43,449 bases of DNA from Lentisphaeria bacterium (GTDB taxonomy: Bacteria > Verrucomicrobiota > Lentisphaeria > Victivallales > Victivallaceae), in assembly GCA_017504435.1 (NCBI GenBank), contig JAFVRD010000009.1:1-43449 (forward strand), read 5' to 3'. Positions 1 through 9,270 of this stretch are shown one piece after another. The notes below the pieces were generated by a model. It was not told the DNA's origin. It saw nothing but the letters and a program-made list of their open reading frames with translations, and ran no database searches. A program made the position numbers and the translations under genes. Position 1 is the first letter of the stretch; every line of letters starts with the position of its first letter.

Positions 1-13
1 ACCTGCCACACCC

Positions 14-141
14 TTTTTTTGCCCGGAGTATGCGGCAGGGGCGGGTTTTGCAAGGAGCGAATGAGGGAGTGTACGACTGTACTCGACCGAATGAGCGACG
101 CCGGCAAGGCGCGCCCCCTGCCCATAACACGGGCAAAAAAA
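14..141. repeat. Long imperfect inverted repeat next to tRNA
   Basis: The outer arms TTTTTTTGCCC (14-24) and GGGCAAAAAAA (131-141) are exact complements. They are followed inward by a second pairing block, GGCAGGGG near 34-41 against CCCCTGCC near 115-122. The centre also holds a small GTAC-loop-GTAC hairpin near 71-82. Read on the minus strand, the structure begins about 10 nt after the CCA end of the tRNA. It could end tRNA transcription, or be a dispersed palindromic repeat that lies beside the tRNA. The window edge hides its wider context. No protein coding is supported here. Confidence 0.5.
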
Positions 142-150
142 GAAAAAAAA

Positions 151-227
151 TGGTGGATCCGCCCGGACTTGAACCGAGGACCCGGAGATTATGAGTCACC
201 TGCTCTAACCAACTGAGCTACGGATCC
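151..227 (-). tRNA. tRNA with CAU anticodon (tRNA-Met or tRNA-Ile2)
   Basis: On the minus strand the 77-nt sequence folds as a cloverleaf. The 7-bp acceptor GGATCCG/CGGATCC is perfect, the D-arm is GCTC/GAGC, and the anticodon loop CTCATAA gives anticodon CAU. The T-arm CTCGG-TTCAAGT-CCGGG has one G-U pair. Discriminator A and an encoded CCA end at 151. The anticodon stem GGTGA/TCTCC contains one T-T mismatch. CAU could be elongator Met, initiator Met or lysidine-modified Ile2. The acceptor begins with a G1-C72 pair, which argues against a bacterial initiator. I cannot separate Met from Ile2 by eye. It lies downstream of the metallophosphoesterase gene on the same strand but has its own promoter. 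Confidence 0.93.
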
Positions 228-242
228 ACTTGCATTTTTATT

Positions 243-271
243 ACTATACTGTCTCCAAACAGTTTTTGCAA
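243..271 (-). promoter_or_regulatory. Promoter of the CAU tRNA
   Basis: On the minus strand, TTGCAA (266-271) and TATAGT (243-248) are separated by exactly 17 nt. The -10 ends 15 nt before the first tRNA base. The -35 sits inside a palindrome (257-278, AAACAGTTT-TTGC-AAACTGTTT). The same sequence could therefore also act as a 3' hairpin for the upstream metallophosphoesterase transcript or as an operator. Confidence 0.6.
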
Positions 272-297
272 ACTGTTTACGAAAAAAATCTCATTTT

Positions 298-1419
298 TTA
301 CCTGATTTCGCGGTATAAACGGAGCAAAACGATTTCAGAGTCCCTCCCCAAACGCACCGGGAAACCACTCCAAATTCCACATCCATTGGAGATAAAGACA
401 TTCATTCCCTGATAATCGTATTTACCGGAGACCATTCCCAAATTGAATCCGGCGATAAGAATATCCATACCACGTATCATTCCGCCGTGAGTGTGCCCTG
501 ACAACTGGAGATCGACATTTTCCAAAACTGCATTTTCAGCAATTTTAGGCTGATGCGCCAGAAGTAATTTGAATTTTCCATCCGGTACTCCGGAAAATGT
601 TTTTGAAACATCCGGCATTTCCAGATCAAATTTTTCGGCAGCCGGATCTGTCACTCCCCCCAAAGCAATACGTTCATCTGCAATCAGCACAGAACGGTTT
701 TCCAGCATATTTATGCCAATATTCTTAAAAAACGACATCCATTGTCCGTATCCGGAATAATACTCATGATTGCCCGGAACTCCAAATACCCCATACCGCG
801 CCCGCAAATCCCCTAAAATCAGCAAATCTCTGTTCAAAACATTTACCCGGCGATCCACAACATCACCGATCACCACCGTCAAATCCGGCTGAAGATCATT
901 AGCGGTTTTAACAATTTCTGCCACCCGTCTGCCATCGGTAATATTGTCAGCATGAACATCTGCCAGAACCACGACCCGCATGCCATCAAGTTCTGCCGGA
1001 AAATTTTTCAAAGCAATTTTATATTCATGTACTTCCGGCATACTCAGCGCATTTTGCATTCCAATCCCGACGATCAACACAGCCGGCAACAGAAGCCATT
1101 TACGCAAAACATCGTTTTTCAAAAATCCCGGCAATGATTTTTTACACAGCAAATATCCGTATTTTGCAGAATAATACCCCAAATCATATATCAGCAGCAA
1201 TCCGTCATACAACGCCAGCAGAGAAAACCCGCACGCGATAAACAATTGAACCCCAACCGGCATATTTTCAGCACCGGCAAGCCGTCTCAGAATAAAATTA
1301 AATGCCAATAATACCGTAAAAAATGACAGCGTTATTTTGACCGGACGCGGTATGTGCAGCGGCAGAATTCCCCGCCAGATACCGATTCCAGCCAATAGGA
1401 AACAAAAAATCCAGAACAT
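298..1419 (-). CDS. Membrane-anchored calcineurin-like metallophosphoesterase
   Basis: A 373-residue protein with several N-terminal hydrophobic segments (about 1-20, 27-45, 57-80, 106-124). A metallophosphoesterase domain follows from about residue 145. All family motifs are present: DVHAD (D154, H156), GDVVD (D186), GNHEY (N217, H218), an AHQP histidine, and SGHTHGG near the C-terminus. These residues bind the two metal ions that hydrolyse a phosphoester. The layout resembles YkuE/YaeI-type enzymes, some of which act on lipid substrates, so a membrane-associated phosphoester substrate is plausible but not shown. Its ATG overlaps the nadA stop by one base (TGATG), so it is translationally coupled to nadA as the last protein gene of the cysK-nadA operon. 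Confidence 0.85.
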   Translation of the reverse strand: MFWIFCFLLAGIGIWRGILPLHIPRPVKITLSFFTVLLAFNFILRRLAGAENMPVGVQLFIACGFSLLALYDGLLLIYDLGYYSAKYGYLLCKKSLPGFLKNDVLRKWLLLPAVLIVGIGMQNALSMPEVHEYKIALKNFPAELDGMRVVVLADVHADNITDGRRVAEIVKTANDLQPDLTVVIGDVVDRRVNVLNRDLLILGDLRARYGVFGVPGNHEYYSGYGQWMSFFKNIGINMLENRSVLIADERIALGGVTDPAAEKFDLEMPDVSKTFSGVPDGKFKLLLAHQPKIAENAVLENVDLQLSGHTHGGMIRGMDILIAGFNLGMVSGKYDYQGMNVFISNGCGIWSGFPVRLGRDSEIVLLRLYREIR

Positions 1420-2324
1420 CAGGAAATTTCCAGCATTTTGGCAATCGGTGCGGCAGCTTTGGCAATAGTTTCAGCATCAAGTTCCACTTGCGGAGAGAGA
1501 TCCCGCAATGCGTTGCGGACTTTTTCCAGAGTGATTTTTTTCATATCCACGCAAACCGGAACCGGTTCAAGAGCATAAAAATTTTTGCCGGGATTTTCTT
1601 TACTCATCCGGTGCATAATGCCACATTCAGTACCAACAATAAATTCTGCCGCGGCGGATTCCTGAACAAATTTCAACATTCCACCGGTACTCAATGCCTG
1701 ATCGGCCGCAGCAACCACTTCCGGACGGCACTCCGGATGTACCAGCACTACAGCTCCGGGATGCGCTTTCCGCGCCCGTTCGATATCTGCTACTGTGATC
1801 CGGTCATGGATCGGGCAGCATCCGCCCCAGAAATTCATCGGGCGATTCAATATTTCGCTGACATTGCGTCCCAAATTGCTGTCCGGCAAAAACATTATTT
1901 TCTGATTTTCCGGCAGTTTACTGATGATTTTTTCGGCATTACCGCTGGTGCAGCAGAGATCGACCTCTTTTTTAGTAGCTGCAGTCGTGTTCACATAGGC
2001 GATCAGCAATGTATCCGGATTGGCCAATTTATAAGCCGCCACCTCGGATGGATCAGCCATATCCGCCATCGGACAGCCCGCTTCCGGTTCCGGGTGCAGA
2101 ACGATCGAATCAGGAGAAAGGATTTTTGCGGTTTCCGCCATAAAACGCACTCCGCAAAACACGATCACCGGAGCTTTGCTCTCGGCTGCCTTGCGGGATA
2201 ACTCCAACGAATCTCCGGTATAATCGGCAATATCCTGAATTTCACCTAACGTATAATTATGTGCCATGATGACCGCATGGTGTCGGGCTTTCAATTCTGC
2301 AATTTCCTGCAATATACTGTCCAT
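1419..2324 (-). CDS. nadA: Quinolinate synthase A
   Basis: A 301-residue cytosolic [4Fe-4S] enzyme that condenses iminoaspartate with dihydroxyacetone phosphate to quinolinate in de novo NAD synthesis. Visible hallmarks are MAHNY near the start, three cysteines at the spacing of the cluster ligands (C84 in EAGCPM, C170 in GGCCPIH, C258 in VPVCVDM), and the HPEC and GTECG blocks. Length matches the family (about 300). It starts at ATG 2324, 20 nt after cysK, and overlaps the next gene by one base. No nadB or nadC is in the window, so the iminoaspartate source lies elsewhere. Confidence 0.95.
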   Translation of the reverse strand: MDSILQEIAELKARHHAVIMAHNYTLGEIQDIADYTGDSLELSRKAAESKAPVIVFCGVRFMAETAKILSPDSIVLHPEPEAGCPMADMADPSEVAAYKLANPDTLLIAYVNTTAATKKEVDLCCTSGNAEKIISKLPENQKIMFLPDSNLGRNVSEILNRPMNFWGGCCPIHDRITVADIERARKAHPGAVVLVHPECRPEVVAAADQALSTGGMLKFVQESAAAEFIVGTECGIMHRMSKENPGKNFYALEPVPVCVDMKKITLEKVRNALRDLSPQVELDAETIAKAAAPIAKMLEIS

Positions 2325-2344
2325 GATGATCTTTCTCCGTATAA

Positions 2345-3265
2345 TTACTCAAACAGCCACGTTGACAAATATCTCTCTCCGGTATCCGGCAGCAATACAA
2401 CGATATTTTTTCCCTCTGCTTCCGGACGGCGGGATATTTCCAGCGCGGCAAAAAGTGCCGCACCTGATGAAATCCCGACCAGGATACCTTCTTTGACTGC
2501 CGCACTGCGGGCAGTTTTTCCGGCATTCTCTGCCGAAACGGCAATAATCTCATCGATCAATGCCGTATCCAGTACTTGAGGAATAAAACCGGCTCCAATA
2601 CCTTGAAGTTTGTGCAATCCGGGTTTGCCTCCGGATAAAACCGCACTCTCATCCGGTTCAACCGCAATGATTTTGATATCAGGATTTTTTTCTTTCAAAT
2701 ATGTACCAATTCCAGTCAAAGTTCCGCCGGTGCCGACTCCGCAAACAAAATAATCGATTTTTCCATCGCAATCAGCCCAAATTTCCGGAGCAGTACTGCG
2801 GTAGTGGGCATCGGCATTGGCGGGATTTTCAAATTGCTGCGGAATAAAAGAATTCGGAATATTTTTATGCAGCTCGACTGCCTTGTCTACTGCTCCGGTC
2901 ATTCCGGCAGCTCCGGGGGTCAGCACTATTTCTGCACCATATGCCTGGGCCAGTTTACGACGTTCCACACTCATGGTATCCGGCATGGTCAATATCAATT
3001 TATAACCTTTTACAGCTGCCACTATCGCCAGACCGATACCGGTATTACCACTGGTCGGTTCAATAATAACTCCGCCCGGAGCAAGTACACCGGCTTTTTC
3101 GGCAGCTTCAACCATGGCTGCACCGACCCGGTCTTTCACTGAACCGCCGGGATTGAAAAACTCCACTTTTGCCAGTACGTTTGCCGCACCATGCGGGATA
3201 TTGCTGATATTTACCAGTGGAGTACCGCCGAGAGTATCAAGAATATTTCGGGCAATTTTTGCCAT
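2345..3265 (-). CDS. cysK: Cysteine synthase A (O-acetylserine sulfhydrylase)
   Basis: A 306-residue PLP enzyme of fold type II that makes cysteine from O-acetylserine and sulfide. The PLP lysine is K44 in NPGGSVKDR. The phosphate-binding [11 protein letters not shown] loop follows, then the [10 protein letters not shown] glycine loop. Length and order match CysK well. It is the first gene of a minus-strand operon with nadA, with a well-spaced promoter upstream. Both operon products can be tied to cysteine/Fe-S chemistry (NadA needs an Fe-S cluster), but that link is inference. Confidence 0.94.
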   Translation of the reverse strand: MAKIARNILDTLGGTPLVNISNIPHGAANVLAKVEFFNPGGSVKDRVGAAMVEAAEKAGVLAPGGVIIEPTSGNTGIGLAIVAAVKGYKLILTMPDTMSVERRKLAQAYGAEIVLTPGAAGMTGAVDKAVELHKNIPNSFIPQQFENPANADAHYRSTAPEIWADCDGKIDYFVCGVGTGGTLTGIGTYLKEKNPDIKIIAVEPDESAVLSGGKPGLHKLQGIGAGFIPQVLDTALIDEIIAVSAENAGKTARSAAVKEGILVGISSGAALFAALEISRRPEAEGKNIVVLLPDTGERYLSTWLFE

Positions 3266-3309
3266 GATTTCACCTCATCATTATGTGTGCAAATATTATG
3301 CTGTTTTAT

Positions 3310-3338
3310 AAAATACTGTTACCTGACTGTAATTACAA
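3310..3338 (-). promoter_or_regulatory. Promoter of cysK-nadA operon
   Basis: On the minus strand, TTGTAA (3333-3338) and TATTTT (3310-3315) are 17 nt apart, about 45 nt upstream of the cysK ATG. It fits the pattern seen at other promoters in this window. Confidence 0.5.
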
Positions 3339-3370
3339 GTTCATGAACGGTATTTTCACCTTAAAACAGT

Positions 3371-3399
3371 TTGTTAAATCCCGGTTCAGGTGTTATATT
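3371..3399 (+). promoter_or_regulatory. Promoter of MFS-HAD operon
   Basis: TTGTTA (3371-3376), 17 nt, TATATT (3394-3399). It lies 40 nt before the MFS start codon and is divergent from the cysK promoter. Confidence 0.55.
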
Positions 3400-3439
3400 A
3401 ATCAAGAGATATTTTTCATAACCCCGGTATATATTCATC

Positions 3440-4657
3440 ATGATAAACAAACGTTACGATTTTGCGGCATATTTCGCATTTACAGCATACGCCTCCTGTT
3501 CTCTGGTCATTCCGATAGTGTTGGTCAAAATGGGAGAGGATCTGAATTTCCCTCTGGATGACGGCGGCATGTCTTCCGGAGGCATATTGCATCTTGCCCG
3601 CTGCATCGCCATGGTTTTTTCATTGCTCTCCTGCGGTTTTATTGCCGGAAAATTCGGCAAAAGAATGCCGATGGGCGTAAGTTTGATGCTTATGGGAGCA
3701 AGCATTTTCGGTGCGGCGTTTGCTCCGGCATACTGGATACTGATCCCGCTGCTGCTTGCCGCCGGATTCGGAGAAGGCATCTGCGAAGGTCTGGCAACCC
3801 CGTTTGTTCAGGATCTGCATCCGGATAACCCGGAAAAATATGTCAATATATCCCACTCATTCTGGTCTGTCGGCATCGGGATATGCGTTCTCGGCGCAGG
3901 AGCTATGCTTTCCGCCGGAATATCGTGGCGGACAATTCTGATCATCGCCGGCAGTGCCGCAATGGCGGTTTCACTGTTGTTTATCTGCAAAGAATCCCCC
4001 TGCAACCGCTATCCGGAATCTCCGGAAAAACCGGATGCCGCAGTTATATGGCAAAAAACGATTGATATATTCAAACAGGGTCGTTTCTGGCTCTATTGTG
4101 CCGGAATGTTCACCGGAGCCGGGGCAGAATTCTGCCTGACATTCTGGGCGGCGGCATATTTGCAGCTGAGTTTCGGAGCATCGGCGTTTCTGGCCGGAAC
4201 CGGAACTGCCGCCATCGCCTTGGGAATGTTTTGCGGAAGAAATGTTTTCGGCAGCATCGCCAATGAACGCAATTTGAAAAAAATACTGTTTTCGGCAGCT
4301 TTGGGAACGATTCCGCTGACAATTCTTCTGGCATTGCTAAAAGCTGAATACTTCACCTCCCCGGCAATATTTTTTGCAGTGATCATGAGCATTCTGTTTT
4401 GCTGCGGCATTGGAATTGCACCTTACTGGCCGACATTACAGGTTCACGGAGTCAACCGGATGCCGCACCATGACTCAACATTGCTCTATATACTCTTTTC
4501 TGCAATGGGAGTACCCGGATGCGGATTTTTCACCTGGATAATCGGGGTACTGGGAGACAAATACGGTTTGCAGGGAGCGTTTATGCTGATCCCGGCATCA
4601 TTGGTGGTGTATATTGGAATTTTGCTCGTTGACACATTTTTACCGGAGAAAAAATAA
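3440..4657 (+). CDS. Major facilitator superfamily transporter
   Basis: A 405-residue integral membrane protein with about 12 hydrophobic segments. A motif-A-like loop (GFIAGKFGKRMPMG, about residues 67-80) lies between helices 2 and 3, as expected for MFS. The central polar linker (CKESPCNRYPESPEKPD, near 184-200) separates the two six-helix halves. The substrate cannot be read from sequence. The downstream HAD phosphatase overlaps by one base (TAATG), which suggests that a phosphorylated metabolite or sugar is handled after uptake; this is inference. Start ATG 3440 has only a weak Shine-Dalgarno sequence, but the promoter spacing supports it. Confidence 0.82.
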   Translation: MINKRYDFAAYFAFTAYASCSLVIPIVLVKMGEDLNFPLDDGGMSSGGILHLARCIAMVFSLLSCGFIAGKFGKRMPMGVSLMLMGASIFGAAFAPAYWILIPLLLAAGFGEGICEGLATPFVQDLHPDNPEKYVNISHSFWSVGIGICVLGAGAMLSAGISWRTILIIAGSAAMAVSLLFICKESPCNRYPESPEKPDAAVIWQKTIDIFKQGRFWLYCAGMFTGAGAEFCLTFWAAAYLQLSFGASAFLAGTGTAAIALGMFCGRNVFGSIANERNLKKILFSAALGTIPLTILLALLKAEYFTSPAIFFAVIMSILFCCGIGIAPYWPTLQVHGVNRMPHHDSTLLYILFSAMGVPGCGFFTWIIGVLGDKYGLQGAFMLIPASLVVYIGILLVDTFLPEKK

Positions 4658-5232
4658 TGAAAAAACCGCTTTTACTGGCTCTTGATATCGGTAATGTATG
4701 CGTACATATCAATCACTTGAATTGTGTTGAAAAGCTCGGATACACTGAAATTCCCGATGAGCTCCGGAACGTCGCATTGGCTTACGAATGCGGCCGCTGC
4801 AGTGAAAATGATTTTTTTGCAGAACTGCACTCCATGTTTAACGGCAGATTTTCCGTTTCAGAAATAAAAAATGCCTTTGATTCCATACTCATAAAACCGG
4901 TGCCGGGCATGGATGAACTGGTCAGTTCTTTTGCCGGATCGGGCATTAAAGCCGTATTTTTTTCGGATATTTCCCCCACTCATTTGCGCCGGACACGGGA
5001 AATTTTTCCGGCGGCAAAATTTGTACCGGATGGCATATACAGCTTTGAAAGCGGCGCATTGAAGCCTTCCCGGATCATGTTTGAACGATTTGAACAGCTT
5101 TTCGGCAAACCCGACCTTTATACTGATGACCGGGAGGAACTTATCGCCGGAGCAAAAGATTTCGGTTGGAATGCAGTACAATTTACCGATGCAGAACTCT
5201 TAAAATCACAATTAATGAAATTGCGGGATTGA
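4657..5232 (+). CDS. HAD-family hydrolase, YihX-like
   Basis: A 191-residue HAD-like protein. Motif I is ALDIGNVCVHI with nucleophile D10; the usual second Asp is replaced by Gly, as in the DxGN subgroup that includes YihX-type sugar phosphatases. Motif II is FFSDIS (S/T position), motif III the K of GALKPS, and motif IV YTDDREELI. A cap region lies near residues 20-80. The likely reaction is phosphate removal from a small metabolite, substrate unknown. It is coupled to the upstream transporter. Because motif I lacks the usual proton-donating Asp, its catalytic competence should be treated with some caution. Confidence 0.72.
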   Translation: MKKPLLLALDIGNVCVHINHLNCVEKLGYTEIPDELRNVALAYECGRCSENDFFAELHSMFNGRFSVSEIKNAFDSILIKPVPGMDELVSSFAGSGIKAVFFSDISPTHLRRTREIFPAAKFVPDGIYSFESGALKPSRIMFERFEQLFGKPDLYTDDREELIAGAKDFGWNAVQFTDAELLKSQLMKLRD

Positions 5233-5312
5233 AATTCATCACTTCCGGAGATATAGTAATCCAGTTCATTGTGATTTTCTACAGTACAATAAAAAAATAA
5301 GGAATTTCTGTC

Positions 5313-6551
5313 ATGCTTAAACACATTTTTTCAATAAGCATTTTTGCCGCTGCGGCACTGCATGCCGCAGATATTTATGTCGATTACAACAACGGCAGCG
5401 GCAAAAACCCCGGAACCAAAGATGCACCGCTCAGATATATTTATCAGGCAGCAAAAAAAGCTCAGCCGGGGGATACGGTCTATATTCTGCCCTCGCCTGC
5501 CCCGATCAAAGATAATTTCAAAATCACCAATATCAATGGCACGCCGGATAAACCGATTATTTTTGACGGTATGAACAATATTTTTACCGGAGCAGAGCCT
5601 TTGAAAGATTCTGAATGGAAAGAAATCAAACCCGGTTATTTCAGTAAAAAAATTGTCACCGGCAAAAACTGGTCGCACCGTTTTTATATGATTTTTAACG
5701 GCAAAATCAACCGCATGGGCAGGATACAGAAATCTCCCGGCGCGGCCCGTTATAAAAAAGTCGATGAACTTGCCCCCGGAGAATGGACCGTGCTGTTTGG
5801 TGCCGAAGTTCCGTCAAACAATATTCATCACAAACAGTTTGAAACAGAATATGTCGTCAGATTGCCGCAGGGAGCAACTTCGCTGAAGGATTCCGGAGTG
5901 GAAGTACCCGATGTAAGAAAACCGTCCGGAGTGCAGATCTACGGCAAAAATAAATATGTTATTTTCCGCAATATGATCGTCAAAAATTTTTACAATGACG
6001 GTTATAACATTCACGGAGATTCGCAAAACATCGGTTTTGAAAATGTTGCCGCAGTTGACTGCGGAGATGATGCCATCAGTGCCCATTCAGCCTGCTCCAT
6101 CAATGTAAAAAATCTGGTCGCAATCGGCTGTTCCACCGCGATATGCCATATCAATAAAACCGTATGCACACACGAAAATGTCTATGCCGAAAAAATCATC
6201 GGCAGAGAATTGTTCCTCCTGCACGATTCCCGGAACGTCCTTAAGAATGTTTATATGTTTGCCGACTCATATTCCGGTTCCTGCTGGGAATCCCGTAAAA
6301 AAACGGAACATCAAATCGGAAATCTGGAAAACATTTATATCATCAGCCGCAATCCCAAGGCAAAATTCAATATTTCTTCCCGGGGAGTTGTTGAGTTGAA
6401 AGCTGCCAATGTTAAAATTGCCGGTTTTGCCGATGTCATGAAACTTGACGGCGTGACCGCTGTTGACAAAAATGAAATATTGGAAAAAATATCCGCTGCC
6501 AAAAAAGAACTTTTTGCCCTGTTCGGCGGTAATTTGGAAAAAGCATTATGA
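5313..6551 (+). CDS. Secreted right-handed beta-helix (pectate-lyase-like) protein
   Basis: A 412-residue protein with a clear Sec signal peptide (MLKHIFSISIFAAAALHAAD, cleavage after about residue 19). The mature start IYVDYNNGSGKNPGTKDAPL and the following QPGDTVYI phrase are typical of proteins that begin a parallel beta-helix with a DUF1565-type cap. The centre shows repeated short coils (KYVIFRNMIVKNF, QNIGFENVAAVDC, SINVKNLVAIGC). This fold is typical of polysaccharide lyases and hydrolases, but I see no catalytic signature that fixes the substrate. AAGGAA precedes the ATG. The next gene overlaps by 4 nt (ATGA). Confidence 0.72.
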   Translation: MLKHIFSISIFAAAALHAADIYVDYNNGSGKNPGTKDAPLRYIYQAAKKAQPGDTVYILPSPAPIKDNFKITNINGTPDKPIIFDGMNNIFTGAEPLKDSEWKEIKPGYFSKKIVTGKNWSHRFYMIFNGKINRMGRIQKSPGAARYKKVDELAPGEWTVLFGAEVPSNNIHHKQFETEYVVRLPQGATSLKDSGVEVPDVRKPSGVQIYGKNKYVIFRNMIVKNFYNDGYNIHGDSQNIGFENVAAVDCGDDAISAHSACSINVKNLVAIGCSTAICHINKTVCTHENVYAEKIIGRELFLLHDSRNVLKNVYMFADSYSGSCWESRKKTEHQIGNLENIYIISRNPKAKFNISSRGVVELKAANVKIAGFADVMKLDGVTAVDKNEILEKISAAKKELFALFGGNLEKAL

Positions 6552-7054
6552 AAAAAATTCTGATTTTACTGTTTACAACGGCCGCTGCCATTCTCGGAGC
6601 CAAAACCTTATATTTCCGTTCCGGTGAAATTATCGCTGCGCAAGTTACATCTAATAAGATCAACATCCGTAATTTTGACAAAAATGCGTTCAATTCATTA
6701 CCGGAACGACCGCTTTTTGCGATTCTGACCATCAATGCTGTTCCGGGCAGAAAAATCAGTATACTGGACTATTCACTGGTCGTTGACGGAATCTCTTATC
6801 CTTGTGTCGCAACCGGCAGCAACAATAATTTTATCTGTTCTGATGCCGCGCAGGATGGCAGCAAAGTCCGACAGTTGCTTTTTATTGTCGGATGTGATTA
6901 TCTGAGAAGAATAAACTCTTTCACATTGAAATGCAATCTTGCACCGGCTGACGGCACTTACGATATACAAGTGCCGTTTACCAATATCGGCAGTCAAACT
7001 CCCACTCTTCCGGAAAATATTCCGGCTGATGGACTTTTGGAGATCAACCAATGA
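6548..7054 (+). CDS. Secreted protein of unknown function
   Basis: I do not recognise this 168-residue protein. It has a signal peptide (MKKILILLFTTAAAILGA, cleavage near residue 18) and a mature domain with four cysteines (YPCVA, FICSD, VGCDY, LKCNL) that could form two disulfides. The pattern of alternating hydrophobic residues suggests an all-beta domain of about 150 residues. It overlaps both neighbours by 4 nt, so it is co-translated with the beta-helix protein upstream and ygiQ downstream. A partner role with the secreted beta-helix protein is the simplest guess. Confidence 0.7.
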   Translation: MKKILILLFTTAAAILGAKTLYFRSGEIIAAQVTSNKINIRNFDKNAFNSLPERPLFAILTINAVPGRKISILDYSLVVDGISYPCVATGSNNNFICSDAAQDGSKVRQLLFIVGCDYLRRINSFTLKCNLAPADGTYDIQVPFTNIGSQTPTLPENIPADGLLEINQ

Positions 7055-8778
7055 GTGCCGCCCCGTTTCTGCCGATGTCCAGAAAGGAAATGGATCAACT
7101 GAACTGGGATGAATTGGATATTCTGCTGATAACCGGGGATTGCTATGTTGATCACCCGTCTTTCGGAACGACCATTATCGGCAGATATCTGGAGAGTTTA
7201 GGCTACAAAGTCGGTATTGTCGCACAGCCGAACTGGAACGATCCGGAAGCCCTGAAAGTCATGGGCACTCCGAAAATCGGGATTGGTGTAAGCAGCGGCA
7301 ACATGGATTCAATGATCAACATATATACTGCCGGACGCAGATTGCGCCGGGAAGATATGTTTTCTGAAAACGGCGTTACCGGCAAACGCCCGCCGCATGC
7401 CCTGCCGGTCTATGCTCAGCTCGCCAGACGGGCATTCCCCGGTAAACCGGTTCTGATCGGAGGCTTGGAAGCAAGTTTGCGCCGGGTCGCTCACTATGAT
7501 TACTGGCAGGATAAGATCCGCCCCTCCATGCTGGTGGATTCCAAAAGCGACATCTTGATCTACGGCATGGGAGAACGCCCCACGCCGGAGGCATTCAAAC
7601 GTATGCAAAACGGTGAATCTCTCGCCGGTATCCGCGGCACTGCCAGATTGCTTGGCAAAAAAGCTGCTTTGGAATTTGACCGTTCCGGTTATGTGGAACT
7701 GCCATCCTACGAGGAGATCCTCGCCGACCGGGATGCGCTTATGCAAGAGACCAAATTGGTCGAAGCAAATATGAATTATTACAGTGCCAGCGGTTTGATC
7801 CAGCAATATGGAGACCGGCTGCTGGTGATCGAACCTCCCGCCGAACCGCTGACCCCTCATGAACTTGACCGGGTACATGAACTGCCGTATGCGCGCAAAC
7901 CGCACCCATCTTATAAAGGACGGATTCCGGCGTATGATGCGATTGCAGATTCCATTCAGGCTGTACGCGGCTGTCCGGGAGGTTGTGCTTTTTGTGGTCT
8001 GGTCGCGCACCAGGGACGCACGGTAATGAGCCGCAGTGAAGAATCTATCGTAAAAGAAGCTGAGATCATCTCCTCCCGTCCGGAATTCAAAGGAACGATC
8101 TCAGATGTCGGCGGTGCCGCCGGAAATCTTTTCGGCAGTGCCTATGATATAGAAAACTGCAAAAAATGCCGCCGGGTGAGCTGCCTGTTCCCTGCCCCGT
8201 GCAAATCTTACCGATGCGACGGTCAGGCGGTGGTGCATTTGTTGAGAACACTGCGGAAGATGCCGAAAATACGGCATTTGTATATCAATTCCGGAATCCG
8301 GCTGGATCTTGCTCTGCGCCAGAAAGAGCTGCTCTATGAATTGATCGCCCATCATGTTTCCGGTCATATGAAAGTCGCTCCGGAACATCTCCATCCCAGA
8401 GTAATGAAACTTATGCGTAAAGGTACTCCGGAAGAGTTCTATGAATTTATGCGCGAATTTGAACGTATCAGTAAAGAGTGCGGTTTGGAACAGTACATTA
8501 TACCGCTGTTTATTTCAAATTTCCCCGGCTGTACCGACAAAGAAATGAAAACCGTTGATGATTTTCTCAATAAACATCACTGGAGTTTGCAGCAGGTACA
8601 AGATTACATCCCGCTGCCCATGACCATGGGAGCCGCCATGTATTATACCGGCAAGGACGCATCCGGCAATCCGATCGAAGTCAACCGGGGACTTGCCGAA
8701 CGGCGCGCCCAGATCCATGTATTGAAAAAACGCCGTTCGCCGGTAAGAAAAAATAAAAAACGCCCACCGCGTCAATAA
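7051..8778 (+). CDS. YgiQ family radical SAM protein
   Basis: A 575-residue protein matching the YgiQ family (UPF0313). It begins with a cobalamin-binding-like N-terminal half that includes LLITGDCYVDHPSFG and VLIGGLEASLRR. The radical-SAM cluster motif follows as C308-GG-C312-F-C315 in RGCPGGCAFCGL. A further conserved Cys-rich stretch (CKKCRRVSCLFPAPC) follows at about residues 367-381, and the tail is basic (KKRRSPVRKNKKRPP). The molecular function of YgiQ proteins is not established. The start overlaps the previous stop by 4 nt. A strong terminator follows, so this is the last gene of its operon. Confidence 0.88.
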   Translation: MSAAPFLPMSRKEMDQLNWDELDILLITGDCYVDHPSFGTTIIGRYLESLGYKVGIVAQPNWNDPEALKVMGTPKIGIGVSSGNMDSMINIYTAGRRLRREDMFSENGVTGKRPPHALPVYAQLARRAFPGKPVLIGGLEASLRRVAHYDYWQDKIRPSMLVDSKSDILIYGMGERPTPEAFKRMQNGESLAGIRGTARLLGKKAALEFDRSGYVELPSYEEILADRDALMQETKLVEANMNYYSASGLIQQYGDRLLVIEPPAEPLTPHELDRVHELPYARKPHPSYKGRIPAYDAIADSIQAVRGCPGGCAFCGLVAHQGRTVMSRSEESIVKEAEIISSRPEFKGTISDVGGAAGNLFGSAYDIENCKKCRRVSCLFPAPCKSYRCDGQAVVHLLRTLRKMPKIRHLYINSGIRLDLALRQKELLYELIAHHVSGHMKVAPEHLHPRVMKLMRKGTPEEFYEFMREFERISKECGLEQYIIPLFISNFPGCTDKEMKTVDDFLNKHHWSLQQVQDYIPLPMTMGAAMYYTGKDASGNPIEVNRGLAERRAQIHVLKKRRSPVRKNKKRPPRQ

Positions 8779-8795
8779 ACATTTCTTAATTTCCT

Positions 8796-8832
8796 AAACT
8801 GCTGTTGAAAATAATTTCTTCAGCAGTTTTTT
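8796..8832 (+). terminator. Rho-independent terminator after ygiQ
   Basis: Stem AAACTGCTG (8796-8804) and CAGCAGTTT (8821-8829) with an inner GAAA/TTTC pairing in the loop, followed by a T run to 8832. It starts 18 nt after the ygiQ stop. Confidence 0.85.
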
Positions 8833-8863
8833 ATGCTTTTTTCAGAACAAATCATAAAAAAAA

Positions 8864-9157
8864 GGCTGTGTACTAAACATAGACTGATTTTTCTGCGGCG
8901 GTATGATACTGCCTTAAACTTCAATCTGTCACGCAAATAATTGCGTGACTTCGCTTCCGACTGGAGGTGTCGGATTTCACCGACATGACTGCCTGCGGCA
9001 GATATTTCGCCGCTTACGGCATCGCCCCGCCGTCATCGCGGACAAATAAAAAGCCGCCTTGTCCCGGCGCAGCCTTGGCGGAGCCGGATGGACCGCGTTC
9101 GGACAGCACCCGGTGGCGTATTTTATCTTTTTATCAGTACTCTTTTTGTACAGAGCT
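8864..9157 (+). mobile_element. MITE-like non-coding element, copy A
   Basis: This 294-bp segment matches the reverse complement of 25835-26127 at roughly 85-90% by eye along its whole length. The two ends form imperfect terminal inverted repeats (GGCTGTGTAC at the left, AGCTCTGTAC read inward from the right, then a shared ACTGAT a few bases further in). Both flanks are runs of eight A, compatible with an 8-bp target duplication. The interior has GC-rich pairings and no gene with support. No transposase is present, so movement would depend on an enzyme encoded elsewhere. It sits between the ygiQ terminator and the promoter of the ankyrin/adiA operon. Confidence 0.75.
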
Positions 9158-9189
9158 AAAAAAAATAAATTTTTTATTACTCAATACCC

Positions 9190-9217
9190 TTGATTTATTT
9201 TCCGGAAAACTTACAAT
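9190..9217 (+). promoter_or_regulatory. Promoter of ankyrin-antiporter-adiA operon
   Basis: TTGATT (9190-9195), 16 nt, TACAAT (9212-9217), 53 nt before the ankyrin ATG and 32 nt downstream of the MITE. Bases around it are very AT-rich. Confidence 0.45.
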
Positions 9218-9270
9218 GTATTTTGAGAACAAAATTAAGTTTCAGCAAAAACATAAAAAAAGGGTAAATC